Positions 24,281-36,310 of a stretch of 64,000 nucleotides of DNA are shown here, in pieces (the first letter of the stretch is position 1; the number at the start of each line of letters is the position of its first letter). This stretch comes from Myrica gale. Taxonomy: Eukaryota > Streptophyta > Magnoliopsida > Fagales > Myricaceae. The DNA lies in NCBI GenBank assembly GCA_963930655.1, contig OZ005611.1:19889001-19953000 (forward strand), given 5' to 3'. A program made the translations under genes and the position numbers. Below the pieces are notes generated by a model. The model saw only the letters and a list, made by a program, of their open reading frames with translations. It was not told the DNA's origin and did not search any database.

Positions 24281-25880
24281 TTGGTTCGTACAGTGTTAAA
24301 GTCACACATTGATTAGAGATCATTTAATCTTGTGCTTCATATACCTGTTGGGCCACCTCTTCTCATTGCCAATTGATTTTGGGATGAAACTTGATACATG
24401 ACTTGCTTCATGTGCATGCTTTACGTCTTACATGCAATTGACTTAAGTCCGCGTAGAACGGACAGACATTTACCCCAGCCATCAAGATAATGACACGCCA
24501 CCCATGCGAGTTGCGACACATCAGTGACTCACACACATAAGGTAGACAAGTTCCTTGATTTAGAAAATCTCACAAGAAAACATAATCTCACATGAAAACA
24601 TAACCTTAGGATCAAGAATTTGATTTTTGAGACAAATCAAAGCATGATTGTAGGAATGACAAATCATTCAATATAGGTTTTCCTTTCCATGATTGTTAGC
24701 TTTGGCCAACCACTATATAATTGGACCTAGCTAGGATTTCATTTGTAAGCATTATCTTGGAAGTTGACAACTCTTTTGAGTGTCGAAGCTTTGCTTCAAT
24801 TTAACTCGTGCATGGTTTGGTGTGCCAGTATGAGTTGTTCTCAAATCACCCCATCATGTTCAATATTACTATGGTATCCTGAGCTATTCCTTTAAACAAA
24901 CTCATTTTTTACCTTTATTTTCGTTCTTTTTGTTCCTAATTGACACTTTGAAGCCTTCCATCAACCTGAGTTATTTCAAATTACTCCATTTGTTCGAGTG
25001 TTATTGTAATAGCCTGAGCTATTCTCTTATAAACACACTTGTTTTTTCCCTTGTTTTACACGAAAAAAATGGAGTGATTTGATAATAACTCAGGTTGTCA
25101 CTCAAAACTACAAGTTTAAAATAAAAGTTTCATTTTTTTTTCAGGGAATTAAACCTCAATATCTTTTATACTTATTCAAAGCAGTCCATGCACTCATTCT
25201 CTTGGCGGGATATGTTCTTGAAATTTATTCCACTGAACTCCAAAATGCTTGCCAAAACCAAAAGTGATCTCTTTCCCATTGATTTGGGATAACATGTAAA
25301 ATGCATGGTATCATTGGATGCTTTACACGGTCTTTTATTAAAACAACCAAAAAAGTAAAAGAAAAAGAAACTCAAGTTAAAGATCAACAAGTAGACAGAG
25401 AGGCATGTAAGGCATATCCCATTCGTAGTTAGACAAAAATAAAGGGAAAAAAAGAAGAAAGAAAGGAAATAGCTAGTGGGATAATATAAAGACTGAGGGC
25501 AAAAATATAATTGCCAAAAAAACAGCTATGATGAATAATGGATACCACGACCTAGCTAGCCGTCCTACTAAAGAAATGATCAGGTAAAGAGACAAACATT
25601 AAAAAAAAATAGATGCAAGGAAAGAGAAGAAGTACTGTAATTGAGGGTTACGATAGTAATGATGAGGATTTGAGAGCCCTGGAAGAGGTGGGACAACTAT
25701 CCCCTTACTCCTTTCTCTTTTCTGCCTCCTCTTTCATGCTCCCATCCCCCCTCCGTCGCTTTTTGCTTCCCCCGTACGTCCACAGACGTTCCACCCTTTC
25801 TTTTCTTTCGTCTTTCAAAATAAATTTCCAACAATTGCCCAGAGGGCGTTAAAATTCTGGTAAGCTTGAAGTCAATTAAG
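24281..25880. other. Intergenic DNA, no gene seen
   Basis: Nothing convincing was found. A short frame at 25613-25690 (RRSTVIEGYDSNDEDLRALE) has protein-like composition and could be a stray exon fragment, but it has no recognisable family. Confidence 0.3.
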
Positions 25881-25884
25881 CCCA

Positions 25885-26128
25885 CTCTTTTTCTTTTTTT
25901 CTTAGCATGACAGGAAATAGTCACCTTCAAACATTCCAGGTATACCAATATTCTGCTCTAATAATACATTGGGCGGTAAATTTAGCCGCCAGATTCAGAC
26001 ATCCAACTGGCCATTTTGTTATCAGCGCACCAGCTTGCCAAGTTGTGAGCCACCTTGTTACATTCTCGTGGAGTCCAAGCAAGCTTCCACTGTTGAAGAA
26101 CCGCCAGAACTGCTCTGATAGCTTCAAT
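25885..26128 (-). pseudogene. LINE RNase H tail, interrupted by the CACTA element
   Basis: On the minus strand from 26128 the frame reads IEAIRAVLAVLQQWKLAWTP then RECNKVAHNLASWCADNKMA and stops at 25984-25982. The WTPRECNKVAHNLASW stretch is the end of the RNase H domain of plant LINEs. After it, the minus strand has an AAGAAAAAAAGAAAAAG tract (about 25903-25885) that could be the A tail. The frame resumes on the other side of the CACTA element (from 31326), where the minus strand gives ITPERQD*EIEAIRAV. The CACTA therefore jumped into this older fragment. Confidence 0.65.
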
Positions 26129-27159
26129 CACTACAAGGAAAAATATTTTACCTAAAGCCCGTCAGAAAATGTTTTAGGTAATGATTTTCGTGTTCTGTCA
26201 CTCAAAACCGTTCGAACCATTTATAAACACGTCCGAACAGTTTGGTGCCATACTGACGAAATTCAAAATCATCATGTCCAGTACAGTTCATCCGTTCACA
26301 TGAGTTGTGCGAACGTTCTCTCTATACATTCTCACAGCTCATGTGAACGATTAATCTAATGTGACGAAATAGATTTTGTTACCCAATAAACGTCTGCACC
26401 GTTGTATATCAACATCCGCACGGTAATGTACAATTGTCCGGACGCATTTGGGAAGACGTCCGCACCGTAGTTTCATTATGAAAAAATTTTTTTTGTCATC
26501 TAAAATGTCTGTACGAACCTTTAAGTATACAGTTCAGACTCCGTTTACGTTGAAAACGTTCGAACGTAGTGCAGTACAGTTCGGACGATTTCTTATATTA
26601 CATATCGTGTGGACGGGATAGACACCGCTCGGACTAACGAATTTCAAGTAAATTGTGCGGACGGATAGTAATGCGTGCACACGTTAGCAACGAAAAATCT
26701 CCGTGCGAACCAGATGATGTAAACCGTCCGAACGGGTTTATATATTTGAATTAATTTAATTAAAATTTATTAAACAATATAAATATAAAGATATTTGTTG
26801 TTGTAGATATAATAAAATATCTACAAATATGCAATCGTTATTAAAAGTAAATAAAATACATAATCGATAAGTACTGACAAAGTAGTAAAAATACAATAAT
26901 CTACCCAAATTTCTGTTTGGGTGTCGAACGAGATTGCCTCTGTCTGATCTGCTCCACCATTAGTTGCATCCTCCGTTCTTGTTGTTCCACTAGGTTCCTT
27001 TGCTGCTCCTGTAACATCTTCTGGTGCTCTTCATCTTTTTTTCCGTTGCTGCTCCGCCATCATCTTCACCAGCTCTTCGTCTTTCTTCCGTTGTTGCTCC
27101 TCCATCATCTGCAGATGCTCTCGCATTGTCTGCTCGATATCTGACAGCTTGCTTCATAT

Positions 27160-28360
27160 TCCAGTTGTTTAGCTTTCATCTCCTCAATCTATAATTTGGC
27201 CTCTTCCAATCTCCGAGACAAATCAACAGATGATGCTGATGAAGATAATCCAACAGATCGTACTGAACGGCCTAAACCTCGCACGTAACCCGCTTTCATC
27301 CCCAACACCTCAGTGAAGATCTCTACTTTGGTGTATGACTTTCCCTCTGACTCGTGCTGCAACTGTAACGCCTCCATTTTTTCCTACAAAATTAGAAAAG
27401 AAAATAAAAACAGTACATATGAAACATAAACGCATACAAATGCATCATTAACACTAACGTTACAACTTACAAAATTTTCTCGTGCATCTTCTGAAGTCCA
27501 CATGACATCCTTAATAATATGCGTCTTTTTATAAAGCAACGAATGACTAATTTCATCATATTCTGGATTTTTTTGTACACCAAAAGAAATGTGGAACGAC
27601 CCTGGGCTCTTCAGTACCCTCGGGTACCAGTAAGGAATGCAAGAACTGGGTCAGCAGAATCTCGTACGGCAATGAAATCGTAACATCCGTCTTAAGGGCT
27701 TCCGCACGAACAGACTGATAAATGTACGATGCCAAATCAACAGCTAGCCCCCGAACAACGACCATGTATAATAACTCCGCCCGGCTATAAGACAACTCCG
27801 TAGTGTGCTTCCTCGAGTCAATAGTGGAGAATAAGATCAGGTGCATGATCCTCCAAAAAGGACGCAGCTGCCCGTGTACCATATAGGCTCCGTCCAAAAT
27901 CTCTTTATAAGCACCCAACATGGTTTGGAATACCTCGGCCTTAGTAGCCTGACCCTCCATGCTCATCGGTAGGTTTGGGAACGGTGTCAAATCCCGCTTG
28001 TACCCTAAGAATCTCGCCAACTCGTCAGGCGAGAATACGATCGGAACATTATCAACTGTGACCTCCATACTAGGCTCCTCGATGTCCGTCGCCCGCAAAA
28101 TAGCACAATAGAACTCCCGCACCAAGTTTGTCGATGCATACCCGGTTCTATGAATTAGTGAAAGCCAAACAAATCTCCTCTACCACCTCCGGAAGCGTCC
28201 GACCATCAAAAGTGACGTCGTAAAAATCTGCCAACTTTATGTCTCACTCCACAACAATCGAGCGCGACATAATAATCGCTATATGCTGGTCCAATGATAA
28301 GGTGGAACCGGAAGATTGCTCCATCTCAGCTTGCCCACTCATACGTGCACGCTTACTCAT
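27160..28360 (-). pseudogene. CACTA-encoded plant transposon protein (Transposase_32/Transposase_24-like), broken
   Basis: ATG at 28360 opens MSKRARMSGQAEMEQSSGST. After a TGA and a +1 frameshift the frame continues as NLVREFYCAILRATDIEEPS, VTVDNVPIVFSPDELARFLG and so on down to about 27556, the putative plant transposon protein domain. A plausible 87-bp intron follows (donor GTAAGTTG at 27470, acceptor TTTGTAG at 27384). Exon 2 then reads YTKVEIFTEVLGMKAGYVRG with LGRSVRSV and a coiled coil, stopped by TAG at 27191-27189 (next to K/Q-rich text). It is homologous to the fragments at 580-854 and 2881-3370. The role is unknown; it is probably an accessory CACTA protein. Confidence 0.6.
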
Positions 28361-29207
28361 TTTTAAAATATGCAAAAGCACCAAACTGTTACAAAGGCGT
28401 CCGAACCAACAAAAAACGTCCAAACCAAAATTTCAAAGCGTCCGGACGTAAAACTGAACAATAATAATATCGTCTGGACTGAATTAATTTCAATGTTAAA
28501 ACGTCCGGACTGAATTCAAAACGACATAGCGACTGCTAATACGTCCCAACTTAAATAAACCAGTCTGGATGTATAACGTAAGGGTCTGGACCTTCATGTA
28601 AAAGTCCGGACTTTAAACATTAGAGTTCGGACTCTGAGATAAGGGTCCGGACTCTACTGTAAAAGTCCGGACGCTGTGTCACTGTCGGGTTACCTCAACC
28701 ATGGCAGCATCCCTCCACCACCGTACACGCCCAAAAACACAACCAAAACACAAACTATCATACTCAAAACAATGCTAACAATTAACACAATCAATTTCTA
28801 CGTAAAAATAAATAAAAAAACACAATGTACAACGTAAAAAAAAGAATTGAAAATCTATACGTAAAACTATAAAAAAAATGAAATTTTTACGGCAAAAATC
28901 ATGTTAAAAGTAAAAAAAAATACCTTAACGAGATTAGAGCTTCGAAAGAATAATGTTTGGTCAAGATTTGAGAGCTATGAGATTTTGAAGAGACGAATAG
29001 TTTGTTATGAAAATGTCGAACTGTTCGGCTTTTTTCAAAACTCGTCCGCCAGTCCGAACTTTACACTAACAGTCCGCATGGTAATTTTAAACACGTGGCC
29101 CAATCAACGCACGCGTATTAAATGCCAAAATTTAAACCATTTCAAACAGTTCGGCATACTAAATACGTTCGGACTGGTTTTAGACATTCGAACCTGTGTA
29201 CTTCTAA

Positions 29208-29642
29208 ACAGCGCCACGTGGCACCACACGTTTGGCTGACCCACACGTCCGAACATGTAATAAACGTTCGGACGTTCACAACTGTTTCCCACCATCTTGT
29301 AACGTAAACACGTGTAAACCATGCTACGGTTAAATATTTGTATGAATCCTATACTAACGGTCCAGATGGTAAGTTTTCACGTGTACTCCTATGTAACCGT
29401 CGCATGGTTTACACGTGTTTACGTTACAAGATGGTGGGAAACAGTTGTGCACGTCAAAACGTGTTCGGACGTCTGCGTCAACCAAAGGTGCGGGGCCACG
29501 TTGTGCGGTTTGGAAGTAATGAAGTTCGAACGTCTAAAACGGGTCCGGACAACGTGGCCCCGCACCTTTGGTTGACGCAGACGTCCGAACACGTTTTGAC
29601 GTGCACAACTGTTTCCCACCATCTTGTAACGTAAACACGTGT
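29208..29642. repeat. Three alternating inverted copies, including a perfect 92-bp-arm hairpin
   Basis: Arms 29413-29504 and 29549-29640 are exact reverse complements over 92 bp and are separated by a 44-base spacer. A third, less perfect copy lies at 29208-29325 in the same sense as the right arm. It forms a second inverted pair with the left arm's outer part (about 29277-29333 against 29398-29456). The whole block lies inside the CACTA element between its two broken genes. Confidence 0.95.
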
Positions 29643-30022
29643 TGCTCCTCGTTCCAACGATATCGCCTAATTATAACAGTCCAGACACTATCCCTCTATG
29701 TTCAAACTTTTATTTGTTATGTAGTCCCGATGTTATGGTTGTAGTCCGAACGACTGATTTGCTAATTTAAATAAGTGAAGAAAATTAATTTCAGTTAATT
29801 ACACTACTTGTTCTATTAACATAACACTTGTACTAGTAGCCTATTTAATCTTACTGATTATCCCTTTAAATTTTATCAAGTGAAAGAATATAAACTAATT
29901 TAAAATATAAAAAATAATCCAAATACCGAACGAAAAATACGATGATAATGTCAAGTACAAGCCTGAGACGGTCTTTCAAACAATATGTAAATAATTAATA
30001 CTAATAAAACATAAACATGAAA

Positions 30023-30412
30023 CTAGTCCAAATCGATAGCTGGCTCGTCCAGATCTAAACCGAGAGCATCACAAACATGGGCCAAATGCTCCTCCATATT
30101 ATTCACTCGTCGGACGAGTGTCTGTACCTATATCGGAACGGTATGGACAGATCGAGACAACTCAGACAATTGCTCTCTCACAGAGAACAACTCCCTCCGC
30201 ATATTATTGAGCTCTTCCGTCAGAGCCCTATCCATTAGAATAAGTTTGGTCTCTAGACCAGTCAAGCGGCATTGGAGCGTCATACACAACGAATGTGTCG
30301 GCATCACTATTTCCCGAATACTCTCCCTCAACTCCACTAAAAAGGCATCCGCCCAAGCTGGTCACTCTGTCTGTCTCCCGACATTAGTGCTAGTTCTCCC
30401 TGAGTGTTCCAT
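30023..30412 (-). pseudogene. Small CACTA-encoded coiled-coil protein, one stop
   Basis: ATG at 30412 opens MEHSGRTSTNVGRQTE, then TGA, then a frame reading PAWADAFLVELRESIREIVM, a heptad-rich stretch (LTEELNNMRRELFSVREQLS) and an acidic end (LDLDEPAIDLD) before TAG at 30025. It resembles the small second protein of many plant CACTA elements in size and coiled-coil nature. I do not recognise a named domain. One premature stop makes it a pseudogene in this copy. Confidence 0.4.
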
Positions 30413-32017
30413 TGTCAACCTAGAAAAAATCGTCCGACCCATATCAAAAACGTTCGAATGAAAATCAAACTGGTCGTTTAAATTGTATACCGTCCGAACA
30501 GATAAAAACAGTCCGGACGTTGTGAAAATAGTCCAGACTGTGTTTAACATCGTCCAAACGGTATTTCAACCAACTGAACCAAAACAACTTAATTTAATCA
30601 ACGAAAACAACCAACAAATTAAATAGCGGACAATATTGAATTAAAATATATGAACTTAAGAAGCAAATTTATGGAAATTTTTTTACCTGAATGTTGTTTG
30701 AGAGATCTTGAATGAGAAGTCCTTGGGAGAAAAGTTTGATAGACGAGAGAGTGTTTGGGAGAAAAGATTAAGAGAGGAGAGAGAGTTTGTGATCTTCACA
30801 AAGTCTAAACGTCCCTCGAACATGTTCGAACGTACTTTAGAAGAGTCCGAACGTGTTTCTACTTTACACGTAGCCCAATCAAATTTAACGTCATTAAATA
30901 TGTCGATGGATTCGAAATGTATCTAGAACTTTTCCCGTCCGGACTGGTTATCGGTCCGAACGTCTGGGAAAAGAATCTGAGTTAAGCATTCGGATAGCCT
31001 TTTTGGGTTGTTCGGACGTTGTTTGAAAATTGTGACGATTCTAATTGTTACTCAGTTAAGACGATTTGCAATTTGTCACCCAGTACATTGTCCGAACGGT
31101 ATTTATTTTTTTGTGACGATTTTTTCCGTCACTCATTGGTGACTAGTGTATGTCGTCAATCCTGAAATACGTCTAAACGAGTTTTTGAGGGTCCGGACGG
31201 TATTGTGGTTCCTGTATGATATTTGGTGACGAAATTAATATTTTGACAGGAAAAAAGTAATTTAGGTGACAAAATCTGGTTTGACAACCAGATTTTTGTC
31301 ACCAAAAAGCTCATTTCTTGTAGTGAATCTCTTAGTCCTGCCTCTCAGGTGTGATAGAGTGATAGTTGCACGGAAATAAGGAATCATTCAAAAATAAGGT
31401 TCGCGTATCCGGTTTGAGTAACCGAATTCACTGCCTCAACATTTTTGAGCCTTAGCAAGTTATGAAAATGAGGCCTTTTAGTTTAAAAAATAAATAAATA
31501 ATCAAAATTAAACTATAAATTTGCTTTTAATTGTCTCTTTAGATGCAAATTACTAATTAAACTATTGTATTGAGATATAATTGTTTATAATCTTTAATTT
31601 TGAAAAACAAATCTGCATATGCAACTGTTTATAATAAATAGGATTCTATATGTAATAAAAGAAGAAAAAAAATCTAGTTCTTTTATTAGATTAGAAAATG
31701 CATGATGAGAATTTAATTTTTAAGAACTTGATTTAATTAGCAATAAAGTAGAAAATTGTAGTGCTATGTTTTAGGAAAAGAATTTGTGGAAAGTGATGCT
31801 ATTATTTAAGAAAAGAGATCATGAAAGCTAATAGAGTTAATTAGATTGTTATTATTGCTAGTGCAAGTTTATAGGATGGATCCTTTTTTTACTAATTTTT
31901 AGGATGTCCTATTTTTTAAGCCTTTGATTACGTTATATTCTCAAAGTTTGTTTTTTTTTTTCAACTTATAATTGTTTTAAAGTGCTTCCTATTTTTCAGA
32001 CTATAATCGAGGCCTTC

Positions 32018-33006
32018 CATTACTAGAATTTTGATTTTTGTGATGAGATTCTGAGTAATGAAACGAATTTTGTCACTAAAAATAAGGTTTTCATGACAAA
32101 TATTAATTTTCATCAATATAAGTCTATTTTTAGTGACGAAAATTGATTTCATCACAAACATTGTCATAATAATCTATATTTGTGATGAAATTAAATTTCA
32201 CCACTAAAGATAAAGTTATTGTGACGAATGTCTCGTCACTAAAAAGAATAACAAATATTAAAATATTTTTGGGTGACAAAAATTTTCGTCACCTTGCCGT
32301 TCGGAATTACACGATGGGTTACACAACATTACAAATTAAATAAACACATTTTTTTGATTTTGTGACAGTCTTTCTCACACCCTCTCATCGAGTACGCTGC
32401 TTCTCGTCTTCTCACATTCTTTCTCGCCAATCTGTCCAAGCCTGAAGCCCTTTCTCTCACTCTCGACAATTACTTTGCAGCTGGCCGCCGCACCAGCAGC
32501 CGCCTCACGATCTCCATCTCTCTGTCTGGTATTTCTCTCTCGCTCACTCCCTTCTTTTTCCAATTTCATCCCTCTCTTGCACCCTTCTCTTTCCCTCCAT
32601 GATATTTGCTAGCCTCTCTTTTTCCTTAAATAGGGTATGCTTATTCGAGACAATGAGCTAGTTATCTTTGCTCTATTTTTGGCCGGACTGTCGTCGACGA
32701 AGTAGGCAATTGATCGTCTATTTTTAGCCAATCGATTGTCTACGAAATTGCCGATCTATCGCCTTTTTTTGCCGATTGATTGGCCGAAAATAAATTATTG
32801 ATCGGCTAATTTGTGAAGAAAAAATTTCTTCACTACAATTTTTTGTGACAAAATTCGAGTTTTATCGTTAAAAAAAAAAGTAGTGACGCTCTTTCACTGA
32901 TGAAGCTAGTGTCAAAAAGAAAATTTCTCACTAATACTTTTAGTGACGAAATTTTGACTTTCAATGACCAAAGTTTCATCACTAAAATTCAATTTTTTTT
33001 GTAGTC
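32018..33006. mobile_element. Degenerate CACTA-like element, about 1 kb
   Basis: It begins CATTACTAGAATTTTG and ends AATTTTTTTTGTAGTC. These are one base each away from CACTAC...GTAGTG. Both ends are packed with TTAGTGACGAAA-type subterminal repeats in inverted orientation. The flanking triplets TTC and TTT match at two bases of three. The centre (32341-32640) is CT-rich, GC-richer DNA that may be captured, but I could not recognise it. No coding sequence was found. Confidence 0.55.
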
Positions 33007-34094
33007 TTTCATAATTAGAGAAACTTAGGAGGTTGCCTCACTCGCCTACCCATATGACCCGCCCCTATCAAGGGGTTGGTCTCATCCTTTTGCCCAGCCC
33101 ACGCTTCATTAATTATCCTGCCCATACTATATATCTCTACATACCATAGTGAGAAATAATTTCCTTCTTCCTACAGTAACATCACCCTTGATTTTCCCTT
33201 GGTCAACCCACCCGTTATTGAAGTCGAATCCCAACCATGCACATTCATCCCACTGTACAAAAACGATGGATGGTAGGAACATTTTACCGCACGTCAAATA
33301 TGGATAAGAGTTTTCAATAATACTTACATGAATTGTATAGTACAATTTAGAGAGAAACACACCTCATATGAACTTTAGTATATGATTCACACTACCTGAA
33401 AGTACTTTACAATTAAGATAGTACTATTGAATAGTGTGAGGCGCACCTATTATATCTATCTCTTTTCAAATTGCACAGTCCAATTCAGATATATAGGCTA
33501 TTTGACATGCCTTTTCATGAGATGCTAGATGTAAATAATTCTAGGTTTGGGCTTACCGTATAGAAAACACCTTCATGCATGTTCTGTGTGTTTTTTTAAA
33601 AGAAATTAATGCAATAATACAAACTAGCATTCAAATTACTAAGTTGGTCTCATCAAATCTTCAAATAGATTATCTGTATGAATGTAGACACTCAGTTAAA
33701 ATTTCATTGTTAAGATAATTTACATCATGAGCTTTTTTCTCATCCAATATTTTAGCTGTCGGATCTTAATCAAGGATGCTTGCCAAAAGATTTTTATAAA
33801 TGGAGGTACCAATGAACAAACCTGATCGTTTTTTACCTTTATTTGTCATTAATCGGCAGTTTGGGTCTGAGTGATTTTTTCTATTACCATTTCTGTTTTT
33901 AGTTTGACCAGATGTAGCTTGCATTGAAAACTATCAAAGTCTCACGGGCGGTTTTATAAAGGATTGGCCACTATTTAATATTTTGTTGTAGCACTTATTA
34001 ATGATTTTTAAGAAAGCAATAAATTTCATCTAGCCATGTAGTCAGAATTATATGCAGATAACCAATATATTCCAAAAATTTTCCTACATTATAG
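33007..34094. other. Intergenic DNA, no gene seen
   Basis: The minus strand at 33127-33360 has protein-like text (IVFVQWDECAWLGFDFNNGW) but no family was recognised and there is no gene structure around it. Confidence 0.3.
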
Positions 34095-34743
34095 GAAGTT
34101 ATACTGGGCAAAAATTCCGGTAAGTCATTTTTAATAATTTTCGATTCTACTTCCAGTTCCGATTCCGGCATATACCGGAACCAGAACCGAAAGTCATTTT
34201 TAATAATTTTCGGAACCTGAATCGAAACCGGTGGAATTTTTGAAATTGATGGTTCCAATTTTTTTAAAAAAATAAAATAAAAATAGTACTCAAAATAAAT
34301 TATAACATATCATGAAATTTGATTGAATGTTTATTTTAGAATCTAGACTTTGGATGAATATTTTATATTTAATTTTAATTTTTGATGAATAACTAAAAAC
34401 TACCGAAATTTCGGTTCCGGACCTTTTTTTTTAAAAAAAAATAGGGCTCAAAATAAAGTGTGACATATGGAATTTGCTTGAATATTTATTTTAGAATCTA
34501 GATTTTGGATGAATATTTACATTTATCGTTAATTTATGATTAATAACAGAAAAATCTTCCAAAAATTTGATTCAAAAAATTTTTTAGCTCATTAGGTTTC
34601 CAAAAAAAATATGTCCAAAAAAGGTCACATATCGAACCGAAATTTCAGTTCCGATTCTGGAAACTTCGGTTCCGTTTTTACCGGAATGAAAATGAAACAA
34701 AAAAATTGCATTCTGGTTCCATCCGTTCCGGTAGCCACCCTTA
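34095..34743. mobile_element. Probable non-autonomous hAT-like element with CCGG/TTTCGG repeats
   Basis: Both ends are rich in TTCCGGTA and TTTCGGTTCCG units in opposite orientations, and the right end reads GGTAGCCACCCTTA. The middle has two copies of TTATTTTAGAATCTAGA about 150 bp apart. The ends resemble the hAT-like style of 54223-54554, but no target duplication could be matched. Confidence 0.4.
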
Positions 34744-35034
34744 CCGACATATAGACTTAATCAACTTCATATCCATAATATTAAAAAATATTTTTTGTTT
34801 TATTTTTATAAAGACATGCTAACATTGACTTCTTCTAATATTTTCTTTTTTTCAATAGATTTCCTCTTCCAAGAAGACTGTTTAAAACATCACTTTTTTG
34901 CTCTGTTCTTTGTTGTTTCTTTAATTATTTTTTTTCTCTTTAATTTGGATTTTGTTTGTTTTTTTTGGTAAACATGTACCTTGCCATATCTACGAACTTA
35001 CTGTTTGAGTTAAGCATGAATGAATTTCTTCCTC

Positions 35035-35255
35035 TGAAATTCAAGGGGTTGGTTTAAGTGGTTAAGATTTAGGGTATAGGGATTTAACCTTTAAAGTCTT
35101 AGGTTCGAATCCTTCCGAGTAAAAATAATTCTTTGAAATTACCTCATGTGGTTTGGGGAGACTGGATCGGCTCGAGGTTTACTGACCCATTAGGTGAATC
35201 CATTCCGGTAGTCCTGCCAAGTTAGACTTCTCCTTGTTACCACACAAAAAAAAAA
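35035..35255 (+). mobile_element. tRNA-derived SINE with target duplication
   Basis: An A-box-like TGGTTTAAGTGG (35050) and an exact B box GGTTCGAATCC (about 35103) lie in order, followed by a GC-richer body and a terminal run of A (35246-35255). The octamer TCTTCCTC occurs directly before (35027-35034) and directly after (35256-35263), consistent with a target-site duplication. Confidence 0.75.
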
Positions 35256-36310
35256 TCTTCCTCATAAGATATATGCTTGATAAGGATTAGACTCAAAGAG
35301 CATTTGGTCATTTCATCATTTACTATCTCAATTTAGCAAATAAAAGACCTATTAATATCATACATCCCCCTTAAACTTAATCCACCAAAATCTTTGGGTC
35401 TACAAATGTCTGCCAATAGAGGGGGTAAAGCTCCTCCGAGTTGCCCGTGAGAAGATTTGAAACGAGAAAGTACAAAAAAGACTCTAAATCATATTATATA
35501 TATATAACATCCGTAAATATATGATGGGGGAAAATACCTTTTAATACTTTATCATAAGACCAAGGTTGCTAACATTAATTACGAAGTTGATATATACTTT
35601 TTTAGTTCTAAGTTGATATCTTACATAATAAAAAAAATAGAAAATTAGAGATAAAATAAAAACAAATATAGCAGCAGTAATTGTAAAATAGACAGTACGT
35701 ACCCTTGAAATACCGATCAAGAGCATGTTTATTGTTTTTCGTTTTTTTCAATATTCGATGAACTACAAATAATATTTCGACCCAACACCGAATCTCCAAT
35801 CCCCTGACATCATCTTACTACAGCTGGTTTGAAGAGTTAACTTTTCCAAGATTAGTTTATTTGATTTTTTTTATAAGTTAGTTAAATCGTCAAAAGTGAG
35901 GATATTAATTAATTTTCTACCAAGCATGAGATTGTGTCACTGTTAAACTATCTGAACTGAGTAAATCTGATGTTGAGTGATTATAGGTCCAGTATAAATT
36001 AATAAGGATACTCTGAGTAAAGATATTTAATAGGCTCTGATATGCTATGGAATTAATAATATCAAAGATAAGCTTTTTTCTCTCTTTTTGTTTTCCTTTC
36101 TTTATAGGCAAACATAATTGTATTAATGTAAGCAAAACAATACTCCTTGAAAAAATAGGGACTGAATTTAAGATTTCATGCAATCTCCCCTTCAACTTTA
36201 TGGCCTGCTACCTCATATATATTTCAAGTTCATGCTTCTCCAATTGAAAGAGTCCTCAAGTCTCTAATTTGTTCAGATTTATTATGTGTCAGTTTTTTTT
36301 CTAAGCTTTT

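Larger units (their letters stand above)
26129..31325. mobile_element. CACTA (En/Spm) element, 5.2 kb, non-autonomous, with AAT target duplication
   Basis: The element starts CACTACAAGGAAAAATA at 26129 and ends CATTTCTTGTAGTG at 31325. It is flanked on both sides by AAT (26126-26128 and 31326-31328), the 3-bp duplication typical of CACTA elements. It interrupts an older LINE fragment whose reading frame continues across the site. It encodes two broken minus-strand proteins (27160-28360 and 30023-30412) and carries many copies of a GTCCGGAC / CGTTCGGACG-type motif at 26200-26760, 28380-29700 and 30430-31220. No TNP2-type transposase is present, so it would need help from another copy. Confidence 0.88.

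Noticed and set aside
33127..33360. A 77-codon minus-strand frame with protein-like text
   Set aside because: No family, splice context or neighbouring gene part was found; it is left as unexplained intergenic sequence.
35103..35113. tRNA-like B box GGTTCGAATCC
   Set aside because: No cloverleaf can be drawn. It belongs to the SINE head at 35035-35255.
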